Below, piece after piece: positions 7,969 through 17,299 of a stretch of 64,000 nt of DNA; positions within the stretch are counted from its first letter, which is position 1, and each line of letters starts with the position of its first letter. The position numbers and the translations under genes were made by a program. Where the stretch lies: positions 4,092,001-4,156,000 of the forward strand of contig OZ241377.1 of NCBI GenBank assembly GCA_965200615.1, written 5' to 3'. The DNA is from Bin5 sp965200615. Lineage in GTDB: Bacteria > Chloroflexota > Anaerolineae > Caldilineales > Caldilineaceae. The notes beneath the pieces are model-generated. The model saw nothing but the letters and a program-made list of their open reading frames with translations, was not told the DNA's origin and did not search any database.

Positions 7969-10773
7969 ATGACGGCCATTTCAGATCAGTCCCGACGGCA
8001 GTTTCTGTTGAAATGGAACCGGGGCGGTATCAGTAGTCTGCAACTTGAGAACGATGTCTTCGATACCGAATATATAACACCTGGCGAAACGCTGGGCGAG
8101 GTGCTGATTGGTCTCCGCGCGGGAGGAGGAGATTGGAGATCTGCAACGACCTTCGCTTCCGGCGACATTCGAACTGTCAAGGACGACGGCCGGGGAGAGC
8201 GGGCCTTTGTTTACAGCGGAGACGGAGAGTTACTGCGCGGGCTGCGGGGTCTGGGACTGTTGGAGCGCTTCAGCCTGGATGGGGACCGCCTCGTGTGGGA
8301 CCTGGAGTTTCGTAACGAGACAGACGAGACCTTGGAGATAGGCGACATCGGTCTGCCGCTGCCATTCAACAAGCAGTTCTTGCGCGACAATCTGGCCAAC
8401 TACACACAGGTTGTCGCCCGCCACAGCTTCATTTCAGGCCATGGCTCCTTCCTTTTCTGGCAGCGTCCCAACGGCATCGGTCCTTACCTTGTCATGACGC
8501 CTCTGCCGGGAACGAAGTTGGAGTACTATGAGGAGATCGACCCTCATCCTTCGACCACCAGTGTTCCTTACCGCGTTTATATCCACTCAGCACTTACCGG
8601 AAGCAACGAGACTCGCGGCACCTGGCGGCAGCCGCATACTGGGGTCACGCTCTCGCCCCAGGGAACCAATGGAGACTGCATCGCTTACGGCTTTTGCCTG
8701 CAATGGGCGGACGCCTACGATGGCGTGCGGGACTTGCTTTACCAGGAAGGGCTGTTCGACGTTCACGCGGCGCCGGGTATGACAGTGCCGATCGATCTGG
8801 GCGCGACCTTCTCGATGCGGACGAAGCACAAAGAGTATGAGCTGGGTGCGGAATTTCCCGACCAGACCCGCATCGAACTAGTCGACGAACCGCAAGTTGA
8901 TGCCAGAAACTATCGCGTACGGTTTGCCCGGTTGGGGGAGAATCTCCTGACGGTAAGGTACGGTGACGGCTCCTACATGAATCTTGAGTTCTTTGTCACC
9001 GAGCCACTGGAGACCCTGATCAAGAAACGGACCGGCTTCCTCGTGGACAAGCAGCAGCACAGGGGCACGGGAAGATGGTACGAGGGCTTGTTTTCGGTAT
9101 GGGACATGCGGGAGGCTGTCTTGCGGGGGCCGGAAAACACGGGCGGCTTCGACGGGTGGTATGGCTACACATTGACCTGCGACGACACGGCACTGCCTAA
9201 GGCGCCGTTCATCGCGGCCAAAAACGTACATTTTCCTGAACAGAAGGAGATTGATGCAGTCGAATACTATATTGACAAGTTTGTCTGGGGAGGACTGCAG
9301 CGCACGAGTGAGGAGCAGCCCTACCCGTACTTCATCTACGGCGTCCCCAACTGGTATGAGAACCGACATAGCGAACACGAATTTGGCACAAGAGGCGAAG
9401 GTCTGGAGCATATCTGGCGCAGCTATGACTACCCCCATGTGATCATGCTCTATTTTCACATGTACCAGATCGCCAAGCTATACCCAGGATCGACGAACTA
9501 TCTGGACAGTACAGGCTATCTGGAGAGGGCGTTCGGGACGGCGGAAGCCCACTTTCTCCTCGCCGGGCTGGACGACCTTCCCCACGGAGCCCAGGGGTAC
9601 TGGGCTTATCGACTCGGCCTGTACAACGAAATGCTGATTGTCGACCTGATCGAGGCGCTGCAGGAGGAAGGATGGCAGGAGCGGGCCGACTGGCTGCGCG
9701 GGGAATGGGAGAAAAAGGTCAAGTATTTTGTCTATGACGACCCCTATCCATTTGATTCCGAGTATCCCTTTGATACGACTGCTTTCGAAACATCATACGC
9801 TGTCGCCAAATACGGCTTGACACGAATAGTGGAGCCGGACTCACGGCTCTGGTATGACAAGTACAAGGAGAAATGGTACGAACATCCTGAAGTCAACCGT
9901 GCAGACTTCGAGGCGTTTCTGGTCAAACAGATTGAAGCCAACATTGCGCTGCGGGGCTGGGTGGAGCCGTCATACACTCTCTTGGGAGGTGACAATCGCG
10001 GGGGCGATTCGTCGCGTTACGGGCTGAGCTACATGTCTCAGCTGGGCGGCTGGGCTATCGTTGACTACGCCCTCTACTTCGCTGAGGACCCATTCCCGTA
10101 CCTGCGCCTGGGATATGCCTCCTTCCTCAGTTCATGGTGTCTGATGAATACCGGAACGGCCAAATCCAATTACGGGTACTGGTATCCAGGCAAAGAGAAT
10201 GACGGCGCGTCGGGGTGGGCGATAACGCCCGAAAAGTACAGCGGCATGTGGATCAGGCAGGACAACGGCCGGGGGAGCTGGCCCTACGACGGCGAGATTG
10301 AACTCGGGTACGGGGCGGCGCTGCGCACTGCGGCTACGATTGTGGCCGATGACCCACTATTCGGCTGGTTCGCTTATGGCGGGCGGCTGGAGATGGACAA
10401 CGGTCGATTCAAAGTTTGGCCGCAGGACGGATTGCGCCAGAGACTTCATGTCGTCGGGCGCAGTACGCGCCTGCACGTGTTGCTCGAGCGCGACGGCTTT
10501 GCGGCGGAGCGACCGGTCACTTTGCACTACGACTACCAGGGTACTGATGATATGACTCCGCAGTTGTCGAGGATCGCATTCATATTGGAAAATCGCAGCG
10601 GTGACCGGCACAGAACGACTTTGAAACTTAGTGGCCTGCGGGGAGGCAGCTACGCGATTCGCGTTGACGGAGATTTGACTGGACACCTTGACGCGAGAGA
10701 GAAGGAGTGGAGCAAATTTGCAATTGAGGTGGTTCCCCACGATGTGGTCCGCGTAGAGATCGAAGGGACTTGA
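7969..10773 (+). CDS. Large DUF5695-like protein (putative carbohydrate-active, six-hairpin type)
   Basis: 934 residues, no signal peptide. The N-terminus (about 1-300) is beta-rich with motifs such as NDVFDTEYITPGETLGEVLIGLR. The middle and C-terminal part (about 350-780) is rich in aromatic helices (GAQGYWAYRLGLYNEMLIVDLIEAL, and DNRGGDSSRYGLSYMSQLGGW), resembling alpha/alpha six-hairpin glycosidases. A beta-sandwich-like C-terminus ends in VVRVEIEG. The overall pattern recalls DUF5695 proteins, which have no proven activity; this call is from memory of family features. It lies 64 bases behind the SDR in the GH4/dehydratase set, so a role in polysaccharide or glycoside processing is plausible. 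AGGATGAGAAG precedes the ATG. Confidence 0.6.
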   Translation: MTAISDQSRRQFLLKWNRGGISSLQLENDVFDTEYITPGETLGEVLIGLRAGGGDWRSATTFASGDIRTVKDDGRGERAFVYSGDGELLRGLRGLGLLERFSLDGDRLVWDLEFRNETDETLEIGDIGLPLPFNKQFLRDNLANYTQVVARHSFISGHGSFLFWQRPNGIGPYLVMTPLPGTKLEYYEEIDPHPSTTSVPYRVYIHSALTGSNETRGTWRQPHTGVTLSPQGTNGDCIAYGFCLQWADAYDGVRDLLYQEGLFDVHAAPGMTVPIDLGATFSMRTKHKEYELGAEFPDQTRIELVDEPQVDARNYRVRFARLGENLLTVRYGDGSYMNLEFFVTEPLETLIKKRTGFLVDKQQHRGTGRWYEGLFSVWDMREAVLRGPENTGGFDGWYGYTLTCDDTALPKAPFIAAKNVHFPEQKEIDAVEYYIDKFVWGGLQRTSEEQPYPYFIYGVPNWYENRHSEHEFGTRGEGLEHIWRSYDYPHVIMLYFHMYQIAKLYPGSTNYLDSTGYLERAFGTAEAHFLLAGLDDLPHGAQGYWAYRLGLYNEMLIVDLIEALQEEGWQERADWLRGEWEKKVKYFVYDDPYPFDSEYPFDTTAFETSYAVAKYGLTRIVEPDSRLWYDKYKEKWYEHPEVNRADFEAFLVKQIEANIALRGWVEPSYTLLGGDNRGGDSSRYGLSYMSQLGGWAIVDYALYFAEDPFPYLRLGYASFLSSWCLMNTGTAKSNYGYWYPGKENDGASGWAITPEKYSGMWIRQDNGRGSWPYDGEIELGYGAALRTAATIVADDPLFGWFAYGGRLEMDNGRFKVWPQDGLRQRLHVVGRSTRLHVLLERDGFAAERPVTLHYDYQGTDDMTPQLSRIAFILENRSGDRHRTTLKLSGLRGGSYAIRVDGDLTGHLDAREKEWSKFAIEVVPHDVVRVEIEGT

Positions 10774-11030
10774 TTGAAGGGATTCGCTCGGGAGGAAGAA
10801 GGAGTCTTTCGCTGTCTGGGTCCTTTAGGAGTCGTTGACATTTTCCTTGAGGTAGGCAAAATCCGCACAATACGGCGGAAAATAGACATTAAAGTGTCTT
10901 TTCTTGCGTGCCCATTGGGCTGAATTCGCAGGAATCTGAGCGCTTCTGGCTAAAGAATCGCCCTCCAAGGAACGATAACCGTCTTGTATTCGTTCCCTTT
11001 CTCAGCCTTTTTTGCAAATGTCAACGAGCC

Positions 11031-11501
11031 CTAGTCACTCCGATCCGTGTGGTCGGCCAAAACCAGGTCTGTCCAATGACAGGAGGCCCACTTGTCATAT
11101 TCTGACCTGAGGGAGTTTACGACCATCTCCTTGGTTCGGTCATCGTCGTAAAAATTCCCCTTCGCCATAAACGAAGTCAGCATCCTGAGTCGCTTCAGGC
11201 AGTGCTTGCGGGCCTGCTCTCCAATCTCATCTGCCGACCGGTCCCGTCCTTTCACAAAGAAGAAAACGGCCTCCCCGGGGGAGTAGGGTACTCCATCGGG
11301 GCGTCCCTCGATACGTGCGCGGAAGGGCTGTACCCAGGAATCCGGAGGGGCGTTCTGATTGATGATTGTGTTGGCATCGTCCAGCTTTTCTTTATACTGT
11401 TCCACAACGCGTCCGCTGATCCTCGACAAAGAGAGGGTGATCAGGGCAAGGACGATGCCAATGGCGCAAGCAAAAAGGATGATGACGACCAGAATCGGCA
11501 C
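11031..11501 (-). CDS. Small membrane-anchored protein of unknown function
   Basis: 156 residues from a GTG start with AAGGA about 9 bases upstream. One N-terminal transmembrane helix (about 3-25, VVIILFACAIGIVLALITLSL) is followed by a soluble, charged region with a short helical stretch (VVEQYKEKLDDA), a GEAVFFFVKGRD segment and a C-terminal helical part. No family is recognised. It is divergent from the ABC-transporter operon and has its own candidate extended -10. Composition and the TM-plus-soluble layout make it a believable gene. Confidence 0.55.
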   Translation of the reverse strand: MPILVVIILFACAIGIVLALITLSLSRISGRVVEQYKEKLDDANTIINQNAPPDSWVQPFRARIEGRPDGVPYSPGEAVFFFVKGRDRSADEIGEQARKHCLKRLRMLTSFMAKGNFYDDDRTKEMVVNSLRSEYDKWASCHWTDLVLADHTDRSD

Positions 11502-11544
11502 TTCAGATTTCCTTCTACATCAGAGCCGTGAGAACTATACAGAT

Positions 11545-11553
11545 ACTATACCA
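11545..11553 (-). promoter_or_regulatory. Extended -10 element for the minus-strand membrane protein
   Basis: Read on the minus strand this is TGGTATAGT, an extended -10 (TG-n-TATAGT, 5/6). It lies about 45 bases before the GTG start at 11501. No good -35 was seen. Confidence 0.4.
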
Positions 11554-11652
11554 CGAATCCTGCTTTCAAGTTGCCTTGTGAACGGAAGGGGCGGGCGGGA
11601 AATTGAAATTTTCCTGGCAAACAGACAGTGCGATTTGGTGGATTTTCGTTGT

Positions 11653-11681
11653 TTGCATTATACACATGTTGCGCGTATTAT
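11653..11681 (+). promoter_or_regulatory. Putative promoter of the ABC importer operon
   Basis: TTGCAT (11653-11658), a 17-base spacer and TATTAT (11676-11681, 5/6). The -35 matches only 3/6. The predicted leader is about 170 bases. Confidence 0.4.
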
Positions 11682-11859
11682 TCACGCGTCAGGCTCTCAA
11701 CCCAATTGTTTTCATATGAGACGAGGAAGTGAGAGTTGCACAGATGGTCAATCCCGCGCCCAGACAATTGAGTTCAAAGGAGGCCGATTCCCTAACCACT
11801 TTGAAGTGCAGGACCATTTCAGTTTACCTTCCACACGTTCAGTCCAAAGGAGTGACCCG

Positions 11860-13902
11860 ATGAGGAAAACGCTGATTTATCTGCTAGTCGCCATCACCAC
11901 GGTTGCATTGCTCGCGGCATGCGGAGCGCCGCAGCCAGCGGCGGAAGAACCAATGGAGGAGGCGCCCGCAGCTACTGACACATCGGAAGAGATGATGCCT
12001 TCATCTTCCTATGAGAGCTGCCTCGAGTCCCAGGCCGCAGGTAATGCTTTCTGTGAGGCGCCAATGTTGGCAGCCCGAGTCGAAGCGGGCGAACTCCCCC
12101 CTGTCGATGAGCGACTTCCAGTCAATCCTGCTGTCGGCAACAACCGCATCCCGGACTGGCAGGCCGTGATGGAGCGGGGCGAGTACGGCGGCACGTTGCG
12201 ATTGATTGACTTTGATGCCGGCTCGATCGGCCATGATGCCGGCTGGATTTCGAACGAGCCCTGGGTGGAGACCGAGGACATTTCGCACGACTTTGCGACG
12301 ATGACCGGCAACATCTTCGATCTGGAGATCAGTGACGACGACCAGGTCTTCACCTTTCATATGCGCAAAGGCATGAAGTTCTCGGATGGCTCCGATTTTG
12401 ATACGGAGGACATCGATTTCTGGTGGAACGACATGCTGCACAACGAGACGCTCACGCCTGTTATCGGGTCGACCTGGCGTTCAGGCAACTCGCCCTCTGG
12501 CAACGTGGGCACGATGGAGGTGATTGATCGCTATACCTTCAAGATCTCGTTTGATCAGCCCTACGGCGGCTGGCCGGGCCTTTTCACATACGGCGGCGGC
12601 CCGCACCGATTCACAGACAGCGCCTACCTGAAGAAGATCCACGGGGATTATGCCGACCCGGACGAGTTGGCGGCACTGCTCGAGAAGCATGGCTTTGAGG
12701 CAGGTGAGTGGAACCGGCTGTTTGGCGTCTACACCAGCACCAACCGCCAGCATGAGACCGGCCTTCCGTCGCTTGGACCTTACGTTTTGACTGAAATGGG
12801 TGAGACGCAGGCCGTGATGGAGCGGAATCCCTATTACTTCAAGGTGGACGAGTGGGGCCAGCAGCTGCCCTACATCGACCGGCTTGAGATCTCGATTGTT
12901 CCCGATGTCAATGCGGCGACACTGAAGATCATCGCCGGTGAAGTGGACATGGCGCGCCGCGGCGTTACTGCTGCCGACATGCCGCTCTACCTGCAGAACG
13001 CCGAGGAAAAGGGCTACGAGGTCGTCATTCTGGACATGCACGCCTCGCTGGGTGAGATCTACCTGAATATGACCTACGCGGACGAGGCCTGGCAGGAGGT
13101 CATCAACGAAGTCGACTTCCGCAAAGCGCTTTCCTTCGCGGTTGACCGCGAGTCGATCATCGACGCAGTTTACGCGGGTCTGGCGGAGCTACCGCAGACC
13201 ATGGACCCGACCACAGACGTCGAGCAGGCCGAGGCGCTCCTGGACGGGTTAGGACTGGACCAGCGCGACGCGGACGGCTGCCGGTTGACACCGAGCGGTC
13301 TGCCGATCCGGATTCAGTTCAATTTCACCCCGTTCACGGGTGAATCGCTGCCGACGGCTGAGATTGCGGCGCAGAACTGGAACGACATCGGCATCTGCAC
13401 GACGGTCAAGCAGCTGGAACAGAATCTGTTCCTGACCCAGGCGGCAGCCAACGAAACGCAGGCGATGGTCTGGTGGGCGCACTATCCACGCTGGCCGTGG
13501 CACGAGTCCGGCGACTATATCGGACGGGCGTGGCAGCGCCACTATGCCCCGTTGTGGATGGCGTGGTATGACTGGAACGTAGGAGGGGGCAAGGAAGCAT
13601 CGGACGACCCGGACGAGACCGATCCTCTGATCGTGGGTGTCGAACCGCCGCAGTCCTACAAGGACCTGCGAACGTTACAAACCGACCTCTTTGCTACTTC
13701 GGACGCAGCTGAGCACGAGCGGATTTGGGGGGAGATGATCGCGATCTTCCGTGATAACCACTTCTGGATTTCTGCGGCTGACCCGTTGAAGAATCCTCTG
13801 GTCGTAAGCGCGGGTCTCGGCAACGTGGCCAAGAAGGGTTTCCAGATCCAGTCTGCCAATGAGGCGGAGTTCTACTACTGGCAGGATGAGAGCCGACGCT
13901 GA
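11860..13902 (+). CDS. ABC transporter substrate-binding lipoprotein, family 5 (Opp/Dpp type)
   Basis: 680 residues from the ATG at 11860, chosen because AAGGAG lies 7-8 bases upstream and a lipoprotein signal follows at once (hydrophobic LIYLLVAITTVALLAAC, lipobox LAAC with Cys about 21). A Glu/Pro-rich spacer leads into a family-5 solute-binding fold: YGGTLRL, FTFHMRKGMKFSDGSDF, YTFKISFDQPY, the conserved IVPDVNAATLKIIAGEVDM, and YLNMTY. The family binds oligopeptides, but many members in thermophilic and Chloroflexi lineages bind oligosaccharides, and the gene neighbourhood here (glycosidase, sugar-acid enzymes) suggests a carbohydrate or small organic ligand. It heads the importer operon; the first permease follows after 142 bases that contain a stem-loop. 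Confidence 0.9.
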   Translation: MRKTLIYLLVAITTVALLAACGAPQPAAEEPMEEAPAATDTSEEMMPSSSYESCLESQAAGNAFCEAPMLAARVEAGELPPVDERLPVNPAVGNNRIPDWQAVMERGEYGGTLRLIDFDAGSIGHDAGWISNEPWVETEDISHDFATMTGNIFDLEISDDDQVFTFHMRKGMKFSDGSDFDTEDIDFWWNDMLHNETLTPVIGSTWRSGNSPSGNVGTMEVIDRYTFKISFDQPYGGWPGLFTYGGGPHRFTDSAYLKKIHGDYADPDELAALLEKHGFEAGEWNRLFGVYTSTNRQHETGLPSLGPYVLTEMGETQAVMERNPYYFKVDEWGQQLPYIDRLEISIVPDVNAATLKIIAGEVDMARRGVTAADMPLYLQNAEEKGYEVVILDMHASLGEIYLNMTYADEAWQEVINEVDFRKALSFAVDRESIIDAVYAGLAELPQTMDPTTDVEQAEALLDGLGLDQRDADGCRLTPSGLPIRIQFNFTPFTGESLPTAEIAAQNWNDIGICTTVKQLEQNLFLTQAAANETQAMVWWAHYPRWPWHESGDYIGRAWQRHYAPLWMAWYDWNVGGGKEASDDPDETDPLIVGVEPPQSYKDLRTLQTDLFATSDAAEHERIWGEMIAIFRDNHFWISAADPLKNPLVVSAGLGNVAKKGFQIQSANEAEFYYWQDESRR

Positions 13903-13920
13903 GTCACGCATATAGGCGAA

Positions 13921-13954
13921 CGGGGGGCGGGCGCCGCTCGCCTCTCGTTCCCCG
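13921..13954 (+). promoter_or_regulatory. Intercistronic stem-loop between binding protein and permease genes
   Basis: CGGGG (13921-13925) pairs with CCCCG (13950-13954), and inside it GGCG (13926-13929) pairs with CGCC (13939-13942). There is no T-run. Such hairpins after binding-protein genes commonly protect the upstream mRNA so that the binding protein is made in excess of the membrane parts. Confidence 0.4.
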
Positions 13955-14044
13955 ACTGCAGTTCGCGCGTTTCGCAGTATTCGCGCTCAGCGCAAGCCGG
14001 GTTTTTGACCTCTCCCCACAGGGTACTGACAGGGAACGGCGTCA

Positions 14045-15043
14045 ATGCTTACACAGTACATTGGCAGACGACTTCTGCTGTTGATCCCACTGGTCTTAAT
14101 CATCTCCGTTATATCCTTCGTACTGATCCAACTGCCGCCAGGTGATATTCTGAACATGGAGGTCCTGCGACTGCGCTCTGCTGGAACTCAGGTGTCCGAG
14201 GAGGAGGTCGAGGCGCTGCGGCAGCTCTACGGACTGGATAAGTCGCTGCCGGAGCAGTACTGGCTCTGGATAACGAATATCCTGTTCAAAGGTAATTTCG
14301 GGACTTCGTTTACCTACGTCAAGTCTGTGAGCGAGATCCTCGCGGCGCGCGTTCCATTGACCGCGGCCGTATCGGCGCTGACGGCGATCTTTGTCTGGGT
14401 CACGGCCGTACCGATAGGAGTCTACTCTGCAACTCATCAATATTCTCTGGTCGACTACTTCTGGACTTTTGTCTCTTTTATTGGCGTGGCGACGCCGGGC
14501 TTTTTGCTGGCGTTGATCTTTCTGTGGTTAGCATTTGTCTGGTTCGACATTTCGGCCATCGGTCTGTTTTCTCAGCAGTATGAGACCGCGCCTTGGAGCT
14601 GGGCCAAGTTGGTGAACATGCTCCAGCATATATGGGTCCCGATTGTCATTATCGGCATGGCGAATACGGCGGGAATGATGCGAACGATGCGGGGCATGAT
14701 GCTGGACGAGCTGAACAAACAGTATGTCATTACGGCGCGTTCCAAAGGGTTGACGGAAACGCGGCTACTGGTGAAGTACCCGGTGCGAACTTCAATGAAC
14801 CCCGTATTCAGCACAATCGGTTGGATGCTACCCGGTATTATCTCGGGCGAAGTGCTGGTCTCCATGGTGCTTAACATTCCTACGACGGGCCCAGTCCTAT
14901 TGCAGGCCCTATTGAACCAGGACATGTTTCTGGCTGGCAGCATCGTATTCATCCTCAGTGTTTTGACCGTTGTCGGCACTTTGGTCTCCGATATCCTGCT
15001 GGTATGGCTGGATCCGCGTATCCGCTATGAGAGTGTAGCTTGA
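14045..15043 (+). CDS. ABC transporter permease, OppB/DppB type
   Basis: 332 residues. It starts with the diagnostic RRLLLLIPLVLIISVISFVLIQLPPGD of the first-permease family, which carries the N-terminal TM helix and PPGD loop. About six membrane segments follow, with the EAA-type cytoplasmic loop NKQYVITARSKGLTE (near 220-234) that contacts the ATPases. The C-terminus has the typical GVLVSDILLVWLDPRIRY-like ending. Its stop TGA overlaps the ATG of the next permease by one base, so the two are translationally coupled. Confidence 0.93.
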   Translation: MLTQYIGRRLLLLIPLVLIISVISFVLIQLPPGDILNMEVLRLRSAGTQVSEEEVEALRQLYGLDKSLPEQYWLWITNILFKGNFGTSFTYVKSVSEILAARVPLTAAVSALTAIFVWVTAVPIGVYSATHQYSLVDYFWTFVSFIGVATPGFLLALIFLWLAFVWFDISAIGLFSQQYETAPWSWAKLVNMLQHIWVPIVIIGMANTAGMMRTMRGMMLDELNKQYVITARSKGLTETRLLVKYPVRTSMNPVFSTIGWMLPGIISGEVLVSMVLNIPTTGPVLLQALLNQDMFLAGSIVFILSVLTVVGTLVSDILLVWLDPRIRYESVA

Positions 15044-16200
15044 TGAGCGAAAACGTCCCGAGGAAAGAGGAGCAGGAGTCCCCGGACTCGACTTCCACAG
15101 TGGATTCCAGTCGCGAGAAACAGGCTCTCTATACGGCCTCGCAGTCGCAATTAATCTGGCGGAGATTCAAGAGGCACAAGCTTGCTCAGGCGGCGATGTT
15201 CCTCCTGGCGCTTCTGTATGTCATTGCGGCACTCGGTGAGTTTATCGCTCCCTACGATACGAAACACGACTTCAAGGGGTTCGTTTACGCGCCGCCTGCC
15301 AAGATACATCTCTTTGACGAAGGTGGTTACAGGGGCCCATTCGTGTATGGGCTGAAGGGGGGCCGCGATGAACAGTACAACCGCGTGTTTGAAGAGGTAA
15401 CGGAAGAAAAGTATTCCGTGCGCTTTTTTGTGAGCGGTGATTCCTACAAGATGTGGGGGTTGTTTGAAACAGATCGCCATCTTTTCGGTGTAGAGGAGGG
15501 AGGGCAGCTGTTTCTCTTTGGGACTGACCGCTTGGGGCGAGACCTGTTTTCCCGAGTAATCTACGGAACGCGCATTTCGCTGACGATTGGGCTGGTGGGC
15601 GTCTTTCTCAGTTTTGTATTTGGGCTGGTCATTGGAGGCATATCGGGTTATTTCGGCGGATTGATAGATGAGGTCATTCAGCGCCTTATCGACCTGCTTG
15701 TCTCGATTCCTCAGTTGCCGCTGTGGATGGCGCTGGCGGCCGCGGTACCCCGGGACTGGGACTCAATTCAGACCTATTTTGCGATTACAATCGTGCTCTC
15801 GATTGTGGGTTGGGCGGGCCTGGCCCGGACGGTACGCGGCCGACTGCTTTCGCTACGCGAAGAAGATTTCACAATCGCGGCCCGCGTTTCAGGTGTCAGC
15901 GAGTGGCGCATCATTACAAAGCATCTGTTGCCGCTCTTTGCGAGCTATATCGTCGTCGCGATCACGCTCGCCGTTCCCGGCATGATAATCGGTGAGACCA
16001 GCCTGAGTTTCATTGGTCTAGGAATCCAGCCGCCTGCGGTCAGTTGGGGCACGCTCTTGCAGGACGCGCAGATGATCGCGAACGTTGCCCTCCATCCCTG
16101 GATGCTGATTCCGGCGCTGTTTGTCATCGTGACCGTGCTCATGTTCAATTTTCTGGGCGATGGTCTCAGGGATGCGGCTGACCCATACTCGATGAGTTGA
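15043..16200 (+). CDS. ABC transporter permease, OppC/DppC type
   Basis: 385 residues from the ATG at 15043, which shares one base with the previous stop (TGATG); a TTG one codon earlier is less likely. After a soluble N-terminus, LIWRRFKRHKLAQAAMFLLAL gives the OppC N-terminal TM. The periplasmic insert is long (about 65-155). The permease core follows with FGTDRLGRDLFSRVIYGTR and the EAA loop REEDFTIAARVSGVSEWRII. The C-terminal FLGDGLRDAADPYSM ending is diagnostic of the family. It forms the membrane channel with the preceding permease. Confidence 0.93.
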   Translation: MSENVPRKEEQESPDSTSTVDSSREKQALYTASQSQLIWRRFKRHKLAQAAMFLLALLYVIAALGEFIAPYDTKHDFKGFVYAPPAKIHLFDEGGYRGPFVYGLKGGRDEQYNRVFEEVTEEKYSVRFFVSGDSYKMWGLFETDRHLFGVEEGGQLFLFGTDRLGRDLFSRVIYGTRISLTIGLVGVFLSFVFGLVIGGISGYFGGLIDEVIQRLIDLLVSIPQLPLWMALAAAVPRDWDSIQTYFAITIVLSIVGWAGLARTVRGRLLSLREEDFTIAARVSGVSEWRIITKHLLPLFASYIVVAITLAVPGMIIGETSLSFIGLGIQPPAVSWGTLLQDAQMIANVALHPWMLIPALFVIVTVLMFNFLGDGLRDAADPYSMS

Positions 16201-16246
16201 TTGCTAGCGCGGCGCCGAGAAATCGTTTCAAGATTCCCGAGAGCCC

Positions 16247-17299
16247 ATGGCCCACGACTCGCTACTTGAAATCAAGAATCTGATGACCCACTTCCACCTG
16301 CACGAAGGCATCGTGCGGGCGGTTGACGGCGTGTCGTTCGACGTTCGGCGCGGCCAGACATTGGGTATCATCGGAGAAAGCGGCTGCGGGAAATCGGTGA
16401 CTGTGCATTCGATCCTACGCCTCGTCCCTTCTCCTCCGGGCAATATTGTGGACGGTCAGATACTTTTGCGCCGCGGCGAGAACGGGATGGACACGGCGGC
16501 AGTCGACCTTGCGCAGTTGGACCCACGCGGGACGGAGATCCGCGCGATCCGGGGCGCCGAGATCAGTATGGTGTTCCAGGAGCCGATGACTTCGTTTGGC
16601 CCCATGCACACGATTGGCAACCAGATAATTGAGACCATACTGCTGCACCAGGAGGGCGTGGAGAGTTCCGATGCGCGTGAGCTGGCAATCGAGAACCTGC
16701 GACGGGTTGGCATTCCCCGGGCGGAACAGATTGTAGACGCCTATCCACACCAACTGAGCGGTGGAATGCGACAGCGGGCAATGATCGCGATGGCGCTTTC
16801 CTGTACGCCGCGGCTGTTGATTGCCGACGAGCCGACGACTGCGCTGGACGTTACGATTCAGGCTCAGATTCTGGAACTACTGATGGCCTTGCAGGAAGAG
16901 GTGGGAATGGCGGTCATCTTCATTACGCACAATTTAGGCGTTATTGCTGAAGTCGCCGACGAAGTGGCGGTCATGTACCTGGGGCGCATCGTCGAACAGG
17001 CCGGCGTGAATGAGCTCTTTGACAACCCTCAGCATCCCTATACTCAAGGGTTACTGAATTCGATTCCACACATTGACGAGGAGAAACTGCCGCGCTTGCG
17101 AGCCATTGAGGGCGTTGTTCCGGACCCATATGAGATACCCAGCGGCTGTGCATTCAGCGACCGCTGTCCGAGCTTTAAGCCGGGAACGTGCGATCGGGCC
17201 ATGCCGGATCTGGACGAAACCGTGTCCGGGCATCTGGTCCGTTGCTTCTTGTACTCAGACGTGGAGGAAGGGTTAACCGAGGGTGAAAATGGCGGATGA
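16247..17299 (+). CDS. ABC transporter ATP-binding protein, OppD/DppD type
   Basis: 350 residues. Walker A is GESGCGKS (about 45-52), the Q-loop MVFQEPM, the signature LSGGMRQR (about 168-175), Walker B LLIADEPTTALD (about 188-199) and the H-loop ITHNLGV. The C-terminal oligopeptide-transporter extension has the Cys-containing GCAFSDRCP region, with the later Cys residues of the iron-sulfur-like motif found in many DppD proteins. It hydrolyses ATP to drive import with the following ATPase. The end overlaps the next gene's start. Confidence 0.93.
   Translation: MAHDSLLEIKNLMTHFHLHEGIVRAVDGVSFDVRRGQTLGIIGESGCGKSVTVHSILRLVPSPPGNIVDGQILLRRGENGMDTAAVDLAQLDPRGTEIRAIRGAEISMVFQEPMTSFGPMHTIGNQIIETILLHQEGVESSDARELAIENLRRVGIPRAEQIVDAYPHQLSGGMRQRAMIAMALSCTPRLLIADEPTTALDVTIQAQILELLMALQEEVGMAVIFITHNLGVIAEVADEVAVMYLGRIVEQAGVNELFDNPQHPYTQGLLNSIPHIDEEKLPRLRAIEGVVPDPYEIPSGCAFSDRCPSFKPGTCDRAMPDLDETVSGHLVRCFLYSDVEEGLTEGENGG

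Larger units (their letters stand above)
11502..11859. other. Divergent promoter region upstream of the ABC importer operon
   Basis: 358 bases between a minus-strand membrane protein and the plus-strand lipoprotein gene. Candidate promoters face both ways (11545-11553 minus, 11653-11681 plus). An in-frame extension of the lipoprotein frame runs through this region but lacks the signal peptide context and is not coding. Confidence 0.6.

Noticed and set aside
10774..11030. Possible terminator and promoter after the DUF5695-like gene (AGACA/TGTCT stem with TTTTCTT, and a TTGACA)
   Set aside because: The stem is only 5 bp and the TTGACA has no -10 at proper spacing; too weak to call.
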